Shown here in pieces: positions 12,718 through 23,609 of a DNA stretch of 64,000 nucleotides (position 1 is the stretch's first letter; each line of letters begins with the position of its first letter). The stretch is from assembly GCA_002197995.1 (NCBI GenBank), contig NGZR01000001.1:1674001-1738000 (forward strand), given 5' to 3'. The notes under the pieces were generated by a model. It saw nothing but the letters and a program-made list of their open reading frames with translations. It was not told where the DNA came from and did not search any database. Position numbers and translations under genes: made by a program. The stretch comes from Gaeumannomyces sp. JS-464 (taxonomy: Eukaryota > Ascomycota > Sordariomycetes > Magnaporthales > Magnaporthaceae).

Positions 12718-14839
12718 GTTGGCAAAGTACGAGCCCGAGCAATTCGCGCATTGCGGGGGGCCGTATACGGTTGTACGTGCCGGTCGTCGTTTATTTTTCC
12801 GCACCGAAAGCACTTATCGGCCCGGGCGCAATTACGGGCCACGTGAAAGCCGTGGCAGCCAAAAGTATGCTGGGTAACCGGCGGGTGTCGTTATACGCGG
12901 CGTAAGAAAAAAGTGATCTTTTAAAGCTTAAACCCGGCCATTTGCGTATAAAGGGATATAATTTACGATATACGCTTTTAATGGTCGACGTCGGCCCCGG
13001 AAAGCTTAACGTTTACCGGTTTATGCTTTATTTAGGCTTCCACTTCCTCCCGAACCAGTTCGTTCGATACCAGGACGTATTATCTAAATCCGTTGGTTAA
13101 AAAAGTAAAGCAGCCGGAAATTACGTAATTGTACCAAATTTTAAGCTTTTTAATCCTTTTAGCGTTATATAAACGGCCTAGTTCGGATCGGTGCTGTAAA
13201 AGCCGGCTTTGGATATCGGCCGTTTTTGCTTTTAATATAAACCTAGTAAAAGATCGGTACGCTTCCGGAACGTCGGCCGTCGTAAACGGCAGGTCGTTAT
13301 TATCGGCAAAGGTTTTGCGAATGCTAAAGCCCGTTTATTAGTTAGCTTAAGTTTGCCGTTTTTCCGGGATTTTAACGAACACCCGAAAGTCGGCTTTAAA
13401 GCCGGTTAATAGGCGGGGTGCCCGGGTAATTTAAAGCGTACGGCCCTAATAAGCCTATGCGGGTTGTTAAGGTTATTAGTGGCCTTTCCAAGCTACCGAC
13501 GCGTAAGTGGCCGAAGGCGTGCGTTGCGAGGGCTTCGAAGCCCCGTATAAGCTTCTTTTCTTTTCGGCCGGCGTAAGTAAGCCGAAAAAAGCTTGTTTAG
13601 CGTAATCGATAAAGCAATCTTTCCAGCCGTTAACTTCGGGGATTGCTTCCGCCGGAAAGGAGGCAATGCCGGCGTTAATAAATCGGGCTAACGTGGCGCA
13701 AATTAGAGCCGTTTATTATTATTTGCGGTTATAATTCGCAATAATTTCCTCCGCGGCCGCCGCGGCCGACCCGACAAGTGGACGCGTATGCCGGCGTTAA
13801 AGGAGGAGGGGAAGGGCACCTGTGCCGGTGCTGCCGTTATAGGAGCCTTTTTGGCCCTAATCGGGCCCTATTAAGTGTTGCTAATTTCGCAACGGGGACG
13901 GCGTGGTCGGGTGCGCTAACGCGCGGGGGAGCTCGGGTGGCAGCGACGCGTTCCTCCGGGCCGTTAGGCCGACGAGGAAGGCGCGCGCCACTTTATTGGC
14001 CGAAAAGGGGGCTGTTGGCAACGGCATATTGCCGTTGCCAGCGCCGTTAGCGGGCGTGGTTATTAATGTTGGGTTGCTAATTGGCGGGTGTTAAAAATTT
14101 GTATGCAATTTGGCAGTGTGCACTAACAGCGCAATGCCAAAAATTAGTAAATTCGAGGAAGGTTTGCGTGGCGGGGGACGGCGGCGGCCGGGCCGGCTAT
14201 TCGTCCAATGTGTTTTAACTGCTTGCCGGCTTGCAATCTTTTTATGCATTTCGAAATCGTTTCGGCTCGGTGCGCGAGGCGAAAGCGAAAAGGAAGTCGA
14301 AAGGCGGTTTGGTAATGCGCGAAGGTTGGAGCACCCCGATTGTTAAAGGTTGCGGCGCGCGCGAGGCGCGCCTTGGGTGATAAAATTCCTCCCACTGGCA
14401 ATAGGCACACCTATACCGTTGCCAGCCATTCTCTGCTTTTTTAACCCAGTTGCGTTGCCGACGTCGTTATTAAAAAATACCTTTCTCGAATTCACCAATT
14501 CTTGGCATTGCGCTGTTAGTGCACACTGCCAAATTGCATACAAATCCTTAACACCCGCCAATTAGCGACCCAACACCAATAACCACGCCCGCCAACGGCG
14601 CTGGCGACGGCAACATGCCGTTGCCAACAGCCCCCCTTCGGCCAATAGGGTGGCGCGCGCCCTCCTCGTCGGCCCAACGGCCCGGAGGAACGCGTCGCTG
14701 CCACCCGGGCCCCCCCGCGCGTAGCGCACCCGACCACGCCGTCCCCGTTGCGGAATTCGCAACACCCAACAGGGCCCGTTCAGGGCCAGGAAGGCACCCA
14801 CGACGGCAGCACCGGCACAGGTGCCCCTTTCCTTTCTTT

Positions 14840-16342
14840 TCCCCTCCCTTCCCACCCCCGGCCTACGCGCCCACCCCTCGGGTCGGCTGCGGCGGCCGCG
14901 GAGGAAATTGTTGCGAGTTACAGCCGCAAGCAACAGCAAACGGCTTTAATTTGCACAACCCTCGCCCGCTTTATCGACGCCGGCATCGCTTCCCTCCCAC
15001 TGGAGGCAATCCCCGAAGCCAACGGCTGGAAGGATTGTTTTATCGAATACGCCAAACAAGCCCTTTTCGGCCTGCCAACGCCGGCCCAAAGGGAAAGAAA
15101 CCCCTACGGGGCCCCGGAACCTTACGCGCCTAACCCGCAACGCCCCCCCCGACCACTTACGCGGCGGCGGCCCGAACAGGGCTCCAGCAGCCCCAGCAAC
15201 CCGCACAGGCTTTAAAAACCGTGCACCCCGGGAGCCCCGCCCTCCCGCCCGGCCCAAAGCCGATTTCCGGGTTTTTGTTAAAATCCCGGAGGAAAAACAG
15301 GCTTGGGCCAACCAACAAACGGGCTTTAGTATTCGCAAAGCCCTTGCCGATAGCAGGGACCTGCCGTTTACGACAGCCGACGTCCCGGAAGCTTATCGAA
15401 CCCCTACTGGGTTCGTGCTAAAAGCAAAAACGGCGGATATCCAAAGCCGGCTTTTGCAGCATCGATCCGAATTAGGCCGTTTATATAACGCCGAAAGGAT
15501 CGAAAAGCCCGAAATCTGGTTTAACTACGTGATTTCCGGATGCCCCACGTCCTTAACGAACGGCCTCGGACAAAGCGTCCCGGTATCGGAAAGCTGGTCC
15601 GGGAGGAAGTCGAAGCCCAAACAGGGCTAAAGCCAGTAAGCGTTAAGCCCTCCGGGGCCGGCGCTAATTACCAAGGGCGTATATCATGGATTATATCCTT
15701 TTACACGCGCGTAACCGGGTTTAGGCTTTGGGGGATTACGTTTTTTCACGCCGCGTACAACGACACCCGCCGGTTACGCAACATACCCCCGGCTGCCACG
15801 GCTTTCACGTGGCTCGCAACTGTGCCCGGGCCGATAGGTGCCTCCGGTGCGGGAAAGTGAACGACGGCCGGCACGCATCGCCGTGCACGGCCCTTCCGCA
15901 ATGCGCAAACTGTTCGGGCCCGTACCCAGCCGACCACCCGAACTGCCCTATAAAGCCTGTACGGGTAAACGGAGTGCTAAAGCATTTAACCCGTGGGGAA
16001 AAAGGCGCGGTTAGGAAATTAGGGGCACAAGCCTACCGGGCGGCGGTAAAAGAGGTGGAAGCCGCCGCTGCCGCCGCCACCGCCGCGGCCGCCGCGGCCG
16101 CCACCGCCAACGCCCTTCCTGCAACCGCGGTTACTACGGACAATTCCGTTGTAACCGTTACCGCTAATGCCAATCCCGCGGCCGGTACCGGTAACGCCGC
16201 TGCTTCCGTTACCCCCGCCGCCGCCGCCGTTCCTGCCGCTGCTGCCACCGCCGACGCTGCCGAGGTAAGCCCGGCAATCCGCTGGCCCCCGAGGGCGCGG
16301 CCCGTACGGCCGGCAAGGGAAGGCACCCTGCAAAAGGCTTAG
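14840..16342 (+). pseudogene. LINE B ORF1: zinc-knuckle RNA-binding protein, frameshifted
   Basis: Read across frames, the protein has an N-terminal helical part (EEIVASYSRKQQQTALIC, 14900-15070), a Pro/Ala linker, then a middle domain (KADFRVFVKIPEEKQAWANQ onwards, 15255-15600). Three Cys/His knuckles follow at 15795-15950: C-x3-H-x4-C (CHGFHVARNC), C-x2-C-x7-H-x3-C (CLRCGKVNDGRHASPC) and C-x2-C-x7-H-x2-C (CANCSGPYPADHPNC). The tail (16060-16300) is almost pure Ala/Thr/Val. Frame breaks lie in a C-run near 15145 and a T-run near 15743, where LINE C has one more T. The initiator is uncertain because the frame opens without a clear ATG. It would coat element RNA in the retrotransposition particle. 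Confidence 0.8.
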
Positions 16343-16506
16343 GGTTAGTTTTAACAACCAATACGAAGTACTGGCGGATATGGAACTGGACCTCCCCGAG
16401 CCCGAAGGGGCTATCGAAATAACCGGAAACCCCCTGGAGGAAACCGACGGTACCGCCGGCCAACAACCTTAGGGCCAAAGCCCCCAATACACCGCCGCTT
16501 TTACGT

Positions 16507-19500
16507 ATGCCAGCAGCCAACCGGATACAACAAACGCATGGCAATAGGGCCCGGCGCCCGGGGCTTCGCCCCGAACGCCGTGCTTTAACCGCCGCCCAAG
16601 CGAACGTTCGACGTAGCTGGGAGGCGGGGGCTACTTTACTCCAACTATTTGGAGCCAAAATATCGACGTGGTGCTAATGCAGGAGCCCCCTAGCGCGTGG
16701 AAAGGGAAGCTTATGCTTTGCACCCACCCGTCGTACGAGCTATTTACTCCGGTAAATAGCTGGCACGACCACCAAACCAGGCCTCGGGTAATAACTTACG
16801 TACGGAAGGACCCGGGGCTTCGGCCCGTAGCGGACCGGCCGGCAGGCAACACCCGGGACATCCTTTGGCTTACCGTCGCCAGGTGCACCTTCGTTAACGT
16901 ATATAGGCCTCCAGGGGACCCTTCGGAACCCTCGTTGGACCTTTTACTACGTTGGCGCCCAACGGCAAAATGCATTATAGCTGGAGACTTTAACGCAGGG
17001 TCCCCGGCGTGGGATCCGGTTAAGGGTAATAGGAATAGGGGCCAGGATATAGCCCAATGGGCTAATACCTATAACCTCCTCCTACTTACCGACCCAGGCC
17101 AACCTACGCACAACGACGGGGGCGTTTTGGATCTTACCTTTTCCAACGCCCCTTTAGCAACAGCGGAAATCGACCCTTCGCTAGCAACCGATTCGGACCA
17201 CCGCTCGATACGGATCGAAATTCCTAACCGCAATAACTTCGTTCCGGACTGCCGGCGTATTACGCTACCAGACGATAAACTACCGTTTTTCGCAAACGCG
17301 GTAGCAACGGGGGCCGGCAACTTGCCACCACTTACAAACCCAGGCACTGCGGAACACCTGGATAAAGCGGCCGAAGCATTAACAAACTTATTAAAAAATG
17401 CGTTAATGGCTTTCGGCCGGGGGCCTAAAGCCAAAAGAAAAGGCCAACCCTGGTGGAACGAAAAGTGCGCCAACGCCCAACGGGACCTTGCAAAAGCTAT
17501 GGGAAACGGCGGGCCTTTTACGGCCGAAGCCCGTGCTTTAAAAGCAACGGTTCGGACGGCTAAAACAGCATTGGGCCAGCGTGCTGGAGGAAATGGATTC
17601 CCCGAAAGCGCTATACCGTGCTGTAAAGTGGCATAAACTTACACCCGCTATACGGCTTCCCCCGTTAAATATTAACGGGGAGGTTATAATAGCCCCAGGG
17701 GATAAAGCGGAAGCATTAGGCCGCAAGATCCTCCGTAGGTTTACGGCGGAGGACGACTTACAGGAGGACCCGTTACAGCAAAGGGCTACCCAAGGGACCG
17801 CACAACTCCCGTGGGACCCCCACGTCCCTTTAAGGAATGCCGGAAGTGCACCGTTGGCACGGCAAACACGGCCCCGGGCGTCGATTCCCTAACGGTTAAG
17901 CTACTTACAGCGGCGTGGCCGGCAATAGGGGAATACGTTAGGGCCCTTTTCGAGGCTTGCCTTAGGGCCGGGCACCACCCAGCCCCTTTCCGCACAGCGG
18001 AAGTGGTTATGCTGAAAAAGCCGAATAAAACGGATTTAACGGACCCAAAATCCTACCGCCCGATAGCTTTACTCCCGTGCTTAGGGAAAGGGCTGGAGCG
18101 GCTGGTGGCTTCGCGGATGGCATCCCTCGCATTACAACACGGGCTTATAGCCCCGCAACACGCCGGGGCTACCCCGAAAAAGGCCGCCATCGATTTAACG
18201 GCATGCGTGGCCCACGAGGTGGAACGGGCCTTCCAAAAGCATAAAACGGCCGCCCTCGTTACCATGGATGTACAAGGGGCTTTCGACGCCGTACTTCGCC
18301 GGAGGCTCCTTTAAAGGCTTTTAAACCAAGGCTGGGATCCAACGTTAGTACGATGGGTATCATCTTTTGCAGGAAACAGGGTGGTTAAAGTGCGTTTGGA
18401 GGACGCCACGGCACCCCCTTTTTCCCCGGACTGCGGGCTACCCCAAGGGTTACCGGCGTCACCGGTCCTATTTATGCTTTATATGGCCGAAATCCTACCC
18501 AAAGCAAAAGCGATTAGGTACGGATACGCGGACGATATAGGCATTTGCGTAACGGGTAGCACTCCGGAGGAGTGCTCCCGTAAAGCAGGGGCTACGGTTA
18601 CGGAAATCCTACGTTGGGGCAGGGCTAATAAGGTTGCTTTCGACCCGGGGAAGTGCGAGCTTATGCATTTTTCCAGACGGAGAAATCCCACAACCCCAGC
18701 GGTTACGGCGGAGGGCCTTACCATACAACAAGCTACAGGAGCTTTACGGTGGTTAGGGGTCCTTTTCGACCAAAGGCTTAATTTTAAAGCCCACGTGGAA
18801 AACAGGGCTGCAAAAGCCCAAAGCGTTGCCAACCACCTCCGAAGGCTTACGAATTCGATAGGGGGGATACCGGCACATTCGGTTTACAAAGCCGTCACAA
18901 CGGTTATAATCCCTACGGCTTTATACGGGGCCGAGGTATGGTATAGGGGTAAAACTAAACCACACCCGTACAAGCCGGCACAACAGCAAATTATCCGCCA
19001 AGGCCATTTAATCGATCGGGTCGATAAAGCCTTAACCGCGTCCCTTAAGGCAGTGGTCCCAGCTTGGAAAACCACACCGATAAACGCATTGCATTACGAA
19101 TCCGGCATCCCAGGCGCCCAGGCGCTTTTGGAACAAGCCCGCCTCCGTTTTGCGGCCCGTATAAATACGGTTCCGGAAGAACACCCCCTGGCCGCAGCGG
19201 CCAAGCCGGCCCTTAACGCCCGAGGGCCTAGGGCAGGCTTACCCGGCAGGCTTGCAACCTCCTTGCAAAGGACGGCCGGACTTCTTCCGGCTTGCACCCG
19301 CCCGGCCTACCTCCCTTATAAATATACGGGGCTTACGGTGGCCATACAAGAAAAGCAAGCAGCCGCTAAAGCATTTACGGCGTGGCTTTGCACCCTCCCA
19401 CCCACCGACGTTATAATATATAGCGACGGGTCCAAAGCAGAGAACGGAGCAGTTGGATACGGCTGGGTAATATACCAAGCCGGCCAACGCAAACTTTCCG

Positions 19501-20193
19501 GGCACGGCCGGCTGGCGCATCCCGCGGAAGTATTCGACGGCGAGGCGGAAGGGGCCCGGATGGGCCTCCGTAAAGCCGTTTGGAGCTTCCGCAATTGCAC
19601 TTTCCACTTGTGCCTCGATAACACCTCGGCGGCCAACGGCTGTTTAAGCACGGCCCCTGATAGTTCACAAGGGGCCTTTAAAGAAATCCATTGCCTTATG
19701 GAATAAATACCAGGTATACGTACGCTGGTCCCCGGGCCATATGGGAATCCCCGGAAACGAAGAGGCAGACGCCGAAGCAAAGTTGGGATCGGCCCTGCCA
19801 ATACCCCAACATTTTAAACCAACGGTGGCCGGAGTAAAGGCTTTAGCCCGGAAAACGGCCCGGGACGCCCGGAACGCATGGTTTAAGGACAACTTTCCGG
19901 ATCGGTATAAGGCTATAGGCCTCCCGCCGGCACCACAACATACGCCCGAAGCGTTGCAGCTGCACCGGAGGGTACTGCAACGGCTAATAGCCGCACGCAC
20001 CGGTCACGGGGATTTCGACTGGTACCACCGAAAGTTCCAGCACGAAGACGATAACCCGTGCCGCTGCGGAAGAAACAAATCCCCTTCCCACCCTGTATTT
20101 TGCAGGTTGGCTAAAACGGCAGAAAATAAATGGCCTATAGCGGACCCCTTCCCGGCTTCCGACAGGCCCGGATATTGGAAACGGCTACTTTAA
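16507..20193 (+). pseudogene. LINE B ORF2: endonuclease-reverse transcriptase-RNase H, frameshifted
   Basis: An ATG at 16507 starts a frame reading into the endonuclease. Endonuclease motifs are LMQEP, VNVYRPP, AGDFNAGSPAWD and TDSDHRSI (16670-17220). The reverse transcriptase spans about 17990-18900: NKTDLTDPKSYRPIALLPC, the PQG block GLPQGLPASPVLF, and the YADD active site at 18525-18536. RNase H runs 19405-19790 (IIYSDGSKAENGAVGYGW, SPGHMGIPGNEEAD). The C-terminal knuckle CRCGRNKSPSHPVFC is at 20060-20104. Frame breaks: one T missing near 16650 (LINE C has TTTT), near 17580, near 17800, a stop at about 18312 where LINE A has CGA, and near 19700. It nicks the target and copies element RNA in intact relatives; this copy is dead. 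Confidence 0.9.
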
Positions 20194-20871
20194 AAGCCTT
20201 TCCTTTTTGCTTCGTTCGCCGAAGCTACCAATTATTACACTATCGCTGGACGATAACAACAGGGCCTAAAAAGCCCGCATACATCCTTTTCCTTGTTCTC
20301 CTACACCTTTTACCTTTGTCCTTTGTACCACTAGGACTAACAGTAGGCTCGTTGGTTCCCCGCACCTCCGGCCGGGCCCTGGGGGTCCCGAGGACCTTCC
20401 AGCCTAAAAACCCGGCCCCACCCCTTTACCGGCATACTCGCCGGCCGAACGCACTACTACACCCGCAGCGCTTTACAACGCCCTGGCGTATATATATACG
20501 CCCTACCGCCGATTGCCCGCTCACTAACAAGGAGCGCTGGAACGCGGCCCGACCTCGTGTGCCTTCGGGTTTAATTCTGCTAGCCGCCGGATAGCAACAT
20601 GTAGCCTAATGTTTAGCTTAGGTAGCGCTAGCACGTCATATGCCCCTTGGGAGGCAGGGACTGGTAGATCCCGACTTACTGACGTTAAATATACTCACTT
20701 ACTCACTCACTCGTTATTAAAAAAAGTCGGAAAACGCGGGTCGAACAAAGCCAAATGGCCTGTTAAACCTTATTATGCAGCCGGCTCATTTTTAATAGCC
20801 CTAATACTAAAATGGCCGGGATTTTTTAGCGGTTATTACAGTGGGTCCGATAGGAAAATTTTTTCGGGAAA

Positions 20872-22325
20872 AAAGTGCAAGTTAAATTTGGAAGCCAAGG
20901 TAAAAATGGCTTAATAGCCGTAAGTCGATTTTTTAATTTTCCTATACACAAAATAATTTTTCGGAAAATCGCGTGCGCATTAAAACCCTTTTAGGCGGGG
21001 CACCTTCCCCCGAAAAATTCTTCTTATCAAACCCGCTGTTAAAGTGCCGCTAAAAAACACGGCCATTTTTAGTACTGGTTTTTACCAAAATAAGTCGGAA
21101 ACGCTATGTAGGCTTAACAAGCCAATTAGCTTTGTTGCCCGCGTTCGCCGGCGTCCTTTTAATAACGACAAATAACGACGCAACTAGGCTAAAAGTGCAA
21201 AAAAAGTAGGCTGGCAAAGGTCCGGGGTGCCTATTGCCAGCTAATAGGAAGGCTTGCACCTTTTACAACCTAAAGCGCGCTTCGCGCGCGCTATTGTTCG
21301 ATATTCGTGCTTTAACCTCCACGCATTACCAGGTTAACCGCTTTCGATTTCCTTTTCGCTTTCGCCTTACGCACCGAGCCGAAACGATTTCGAAATGCAC
21401 AAAAAGATTGCAGGCCGGCAAGCAGTTAAAACACATTAAACGAATAGCCGGCTTAGCCGCCGCCGTCCCCCGCCATTTTTAAAACTCCTCGTCCTTACCA
21501 TCCACGCGACTCCTCCTCGGTCGACCGCACTCACGACACGCACGGCGTAAGTTTGGCTTGCTGCATAAGCACGCACGCGCAAGATTTTTAAAATTTTAAG
21601 CGGTTTGTTTGTTACTCGTATCGTGCACGGCTTCGATCGTCCTACGATTAGCAAACGCGCAGCGTATTGTTAACACGCGATAAATATACAAAAAGCATTT
21701 TGGGCTAGGAATAAGCTCCCCAACCCTTGATTTTTTTTCTTTGGCCGGGTTTTAAAGTGGTTATAACGGTACCCCCTGCTTACACCCGGCCTTGCACCTT
21801 CCCGGCACTTTGCCGGCCGACTGCTTTTACTACCACTAACAGCAGCGCTTATAGCGCCCCGACGTTTATTCGCCTTTTTGCCGATTGCCCGCTTACTATA
21901 AGGAGCGCCGGAATGCGGCCCGAACCCGTATGCTTTGGGTAGGCTTTTGTTGCCTTATGGTTTGATTTGTTAGCCGCCCGTCGATAGCAATATATAGCCT
22001 AGTGTTAAGCTTAGGTAGCGCTAGCACGTCGTATGCCCTTTAAGAGGCAGGGACTGGTAGTTCCCGACTTTGCCGACGTTAAATATACTTACTCACTTAC
22101 TTACCTTTTGGGCGGGAGGCCCGCGAGATCGATGTCGGAGGGTATATAAGGGAGGCGACTGTTGGCGCCCTTTTTTTGCAATATAAGCCTGTACCACCCA
22201 CTAAGCTTGGGGCCCTGCCAGCACTACTTGTAGTGCTTAACAAGGCCCGTACTAATTAAAACGTAACCCTATTAGTTACTGTGATTAGCGCAAGCACGCC
22301 CTAATTGAGACCTTTATTCTTTACA
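20872..22325 (+). repeat. Copia-1-family LTR fragment (LTR3), split by NA2
   Basis: The pieces 20872-20999 and 22104-22325 together match the reverse complement of the copia 1 LTR, ending in TTTACA like it. The missing first part would lie beyond NA1, outside the window. The element orientation is plus. GGGTATATAAGGG at about 22140 is the conserved TATA region. No copia internal sequence adjoins 22325, so it is probably a solo LTR, although the other side cannot be seen. Confidence 0.8.
21000..22103 (+). mobile_element. NA2: 1.1-kb non-autonomous retroposon with a LINE-derived 3' end
   Basis: It is flanked by a 13-bp direct repeat, CCTTTTAGGCGGG (20987-20999) and CCTTTTGGGCGGG (22104-22116), both part of the interrupted LTR. 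The first 480 bp match NA1. The last 320 bp (about 21780-22103) match the LINE 3' UTR, including GCTTAGGTAGCGCTAGCACG, GGCAGGGACTGGTAG and a tail of ACTT/ACTC units. The middle (21480-21750) is unlike anything else here. A body unrelated to the LINE joined to the LINE's 3' end is how SINEs and other parasites capture LINE machinery. A short frame at 21234-21482 repeats the NA1 peptide. Confidence 0.75.
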
Positions 22326-22329
22326 GCTA

Positions 22330-22426
22330 ACATACATATCCAGCACCACTTTCGTGGATATGTAAGCTATGGATACAAGCTAATATATCCAGCGCTACCT
22401 TCGTGGATATATAAGCTATAAATATA
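22330..22426 (+). repeat. Two-copy tandem repeat with palindromic core
   Basis: Two units of about 48 bp contain ATATCCAGC(A/G)C(C/T)AC(T)TTCGTGGATAT followed by RTAAGCTAT. Each unit can fold on itself (ATATCCA with TGGATAT). It lies between the LTR3 end and the gypsy relic and belongs to neither as far as I can see. Confidence 0.7.
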
Positions 22427-22460
22427 ACCACATATTCGACGGCTAAAAACGGATGGACAA

Positions 22461-23453
22461 TTTATAAAAGGGATGGATTTCCTACTGTTTTAAATAAATT
22501 TTAATTAAGGCTTCGGCATTAGTTAACTTAAATTAGCTTTTAAGCATCCTTGGGGCAAGCAATTAAATTGTCCTTTTAAGTTACGCGTTTCCTTTGCAAT
22601 TAAACGTACCGGTACTGTTTTGTCCACCCCCGAGTGCTTTACTTTAGGAGCAAACCTTTTAATTGTAACACTATTTAGGAAAAAGGCTTAAAATGTCGCA
22701 ATTTAAACGGTTTAATTAAAACATTCCACGTACCGAAACGAGTTTAAAAAAAGGCTTTACACTTTTTACGCTTTAAACCTCGTAATAAAAAAAAAGCATT
22801 TTAACGGTAAAAAAAAAACGATTTAAACAAGTAAATCCTTGCGTTAAAAGGTTTTTTTTAGCAAAAGGACGTTTTCGCACCCGATTAAACATTTCGTTAG
22901 TTAAAAAATGGAAAAGAAATGGTAAAAGGAAAGTACTTATTAATTAACGAAAAGCGGGGCAGCAAATATAGCTAAAAAATTTGGTTTAAAAAGGGAAACC
23001 TAATGTTACAACCAGCATGCAAGCTTTTAAAACACAAAAAAGGAAGGGCTTTAAGTAATGCTTTTTACCCCGCATTATTAAAACATATAAAAGCACGTAA
23101 CTAGCTTACTTAAACTAGATTTTTTGGATTTTGGATAAAGTTACAAATTTAAAAGGATTTTAAATTTTTTAAACACAGCCATAAAAAAAGGATTTTTGGA
23201 TTTTTAAACAAAGCCACAAATTTAAAAAGCTATTAAAGTAAAGCAATATGTATATAAAAAGATAAATTTCTTATTATTCTAAATAGTTCGAACTTAGGTT
23301 TTAGCATTAGTTAACTTAAGTTAGCTTTAAAGCACCTTTTAAGCAAGCAATTAAACTATTGTTACCAAGTTTACCAAACCTTTTAACAAGCGTATTGTTT
23401 TAAACACCTCCTTTAAGCAGCCTTACCTTAAGAGCAAAAGCCTGTTTGTAACA
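22461..23453 (+). mobile_element. Internally deleted, decayed gypsy copy
   Basis: 22461-22670 matches the last half of the gypsy LTR (reverse complement of 47914-48120), ending TTGTAACA. 22671-23003 matches the reverse complement of the gypsy 3' internal region (48376-48700), ending in a purine tract AAAAAGGGAAACC. 23004-23453 is a complete LTR starting TGTTACAACC and ending TTGTAACA. The coding region is missing, so this is a deletion derivative in the opposite orientation to the gypsy element at 47914. It is very AT-rich. Confidence 0.8.
23004..23453 (+). repeat. Complete gypsy-family LTR of the deleted copy
   Basis: 450 bp, aligned end to end with 54714-55173 (reverse complement). It preserves the order: TG start, AT-rich part with GGATTTTT repeats, a GTATATAAAA TATA segment near 23250, and the TTGTAACA end. 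The GGATTT repeat block is eroded. Confidence 0.75.
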
Positions 23454-23609
23454 CGAAAGCTTTATAAGGTGGATCCCGCATAAAAATATCCCGAATTTTT
23501 TGCAAGGCCATGCCTCCAGCTTTTAACCTACTTTGAATATCATTTTTCTACTATTTTAATTTTTTTGCCCTCGTTGCTTTAACAGTATCCTTAAAAAAAT
23601 TTCCAGCTA

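Larger units (their letters stand above)
4290..13760 (-). pseudogene. LINE A ORF1 remnant (zinc-knuckle RNA-binding protein), split by copia 1
   Basis: The Ala-rich C-terminal part lies at 4290-4740 and the N-terminal part at 12718-13760. Copia 1 entered within the codons of the third zinc knuckle, between its Cys-Cys pair and its His-Cys pair: LINE C reads uninterrupted across the same point (about 32740-32780). ORF1 proteins of this clade bind element RNA through CCHC knuckles. The left part has become a low-complexity stretch of GCN/GGN codons and contains stops. Confidence 0.75.
1..14162 (-). mobile_element. LINE A, Tad1-like non-LTR retrotransposon, split by copia 1, 3' end outside window
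   Basis: The element lies in two pieces, 1-4810 and 12718-14162, read on the minus strand. Both align throughout with LINE B (14480-20711) and LINE C (27998-34204): ORF1 with zinc knuckles, endonuclease, reverse transcriptase, RNase H, then a conserved 3' UTR. The 5' end is set at 14162 because the same start (CCTTYCTCGAATT) opens copies B and C. Its simple-repeat tail and 3' target duplication lie left of base 1. Differences from B and C are mainly C-to-T and G-to-A, as RIP produces, and no long frame survives. It sits inside the NA1 retroposon (flank 14163-14479) and was later split by copia 1. Confidence 0.9.
14480..20711 (+). mobile_element. LINE B: full-length Tad1-like LINE with 13-bp target duplication
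   Basis: It begins CCTTTCTCGAATTCACC, exactly as LINE C does, and ends in a simple-repeat tail of ACTCACTT-type units (20689-20711). The 13-bp direct repeat CGTTATTAAAAAA flanks it (14465-14477 and 20712-20724). Order: 5' UTR, ORF1 with three zinc knuckles, ORF2 with apurinic-like endonuclease, reverse transcriptase, RNase H and a C-terminal Cys/His knuckle, then a 3' UTR of about 500 bp. RNase H plus CCHC ORF1 matches the Tad1 clade. It is GC-rich and only lightly RIP-mutated, but single-base frameshifts break both ORFs. Confidence 0.93.
14163..20871 (-). mobile_element. NA1: non-autonomous retroposon, split by LINE A and LINE B
   Basis: Two visible pieces, 20871-20714 and 14479-14163 on the minus strand, are collinear with 21000-21478 of NA2 on the plus strand once LINE B is removed. 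The shared 5' end is CACYTTYCCCCGAAAAA-like. A short frame (14410-14144) encodes a peptide also seen in NA2 (HRAETISKC.KRLQAGKQLKHI), so part of it may derive from a coding sequence, but I recognise no family. The 3' part lies beyond LINE A, outside the window. The outer neighbour at 20872 is a copia-type LTR fragment into which NA1 appears to have inserted. Confidence 0.65.

Noticed and set aside
14562..14939. Arg/Gly-rich frames around the LINE 5' UTRs
   Set aside because: These are open because of high GC in the 5' UTR, occur on both strands and have no conserved motif.
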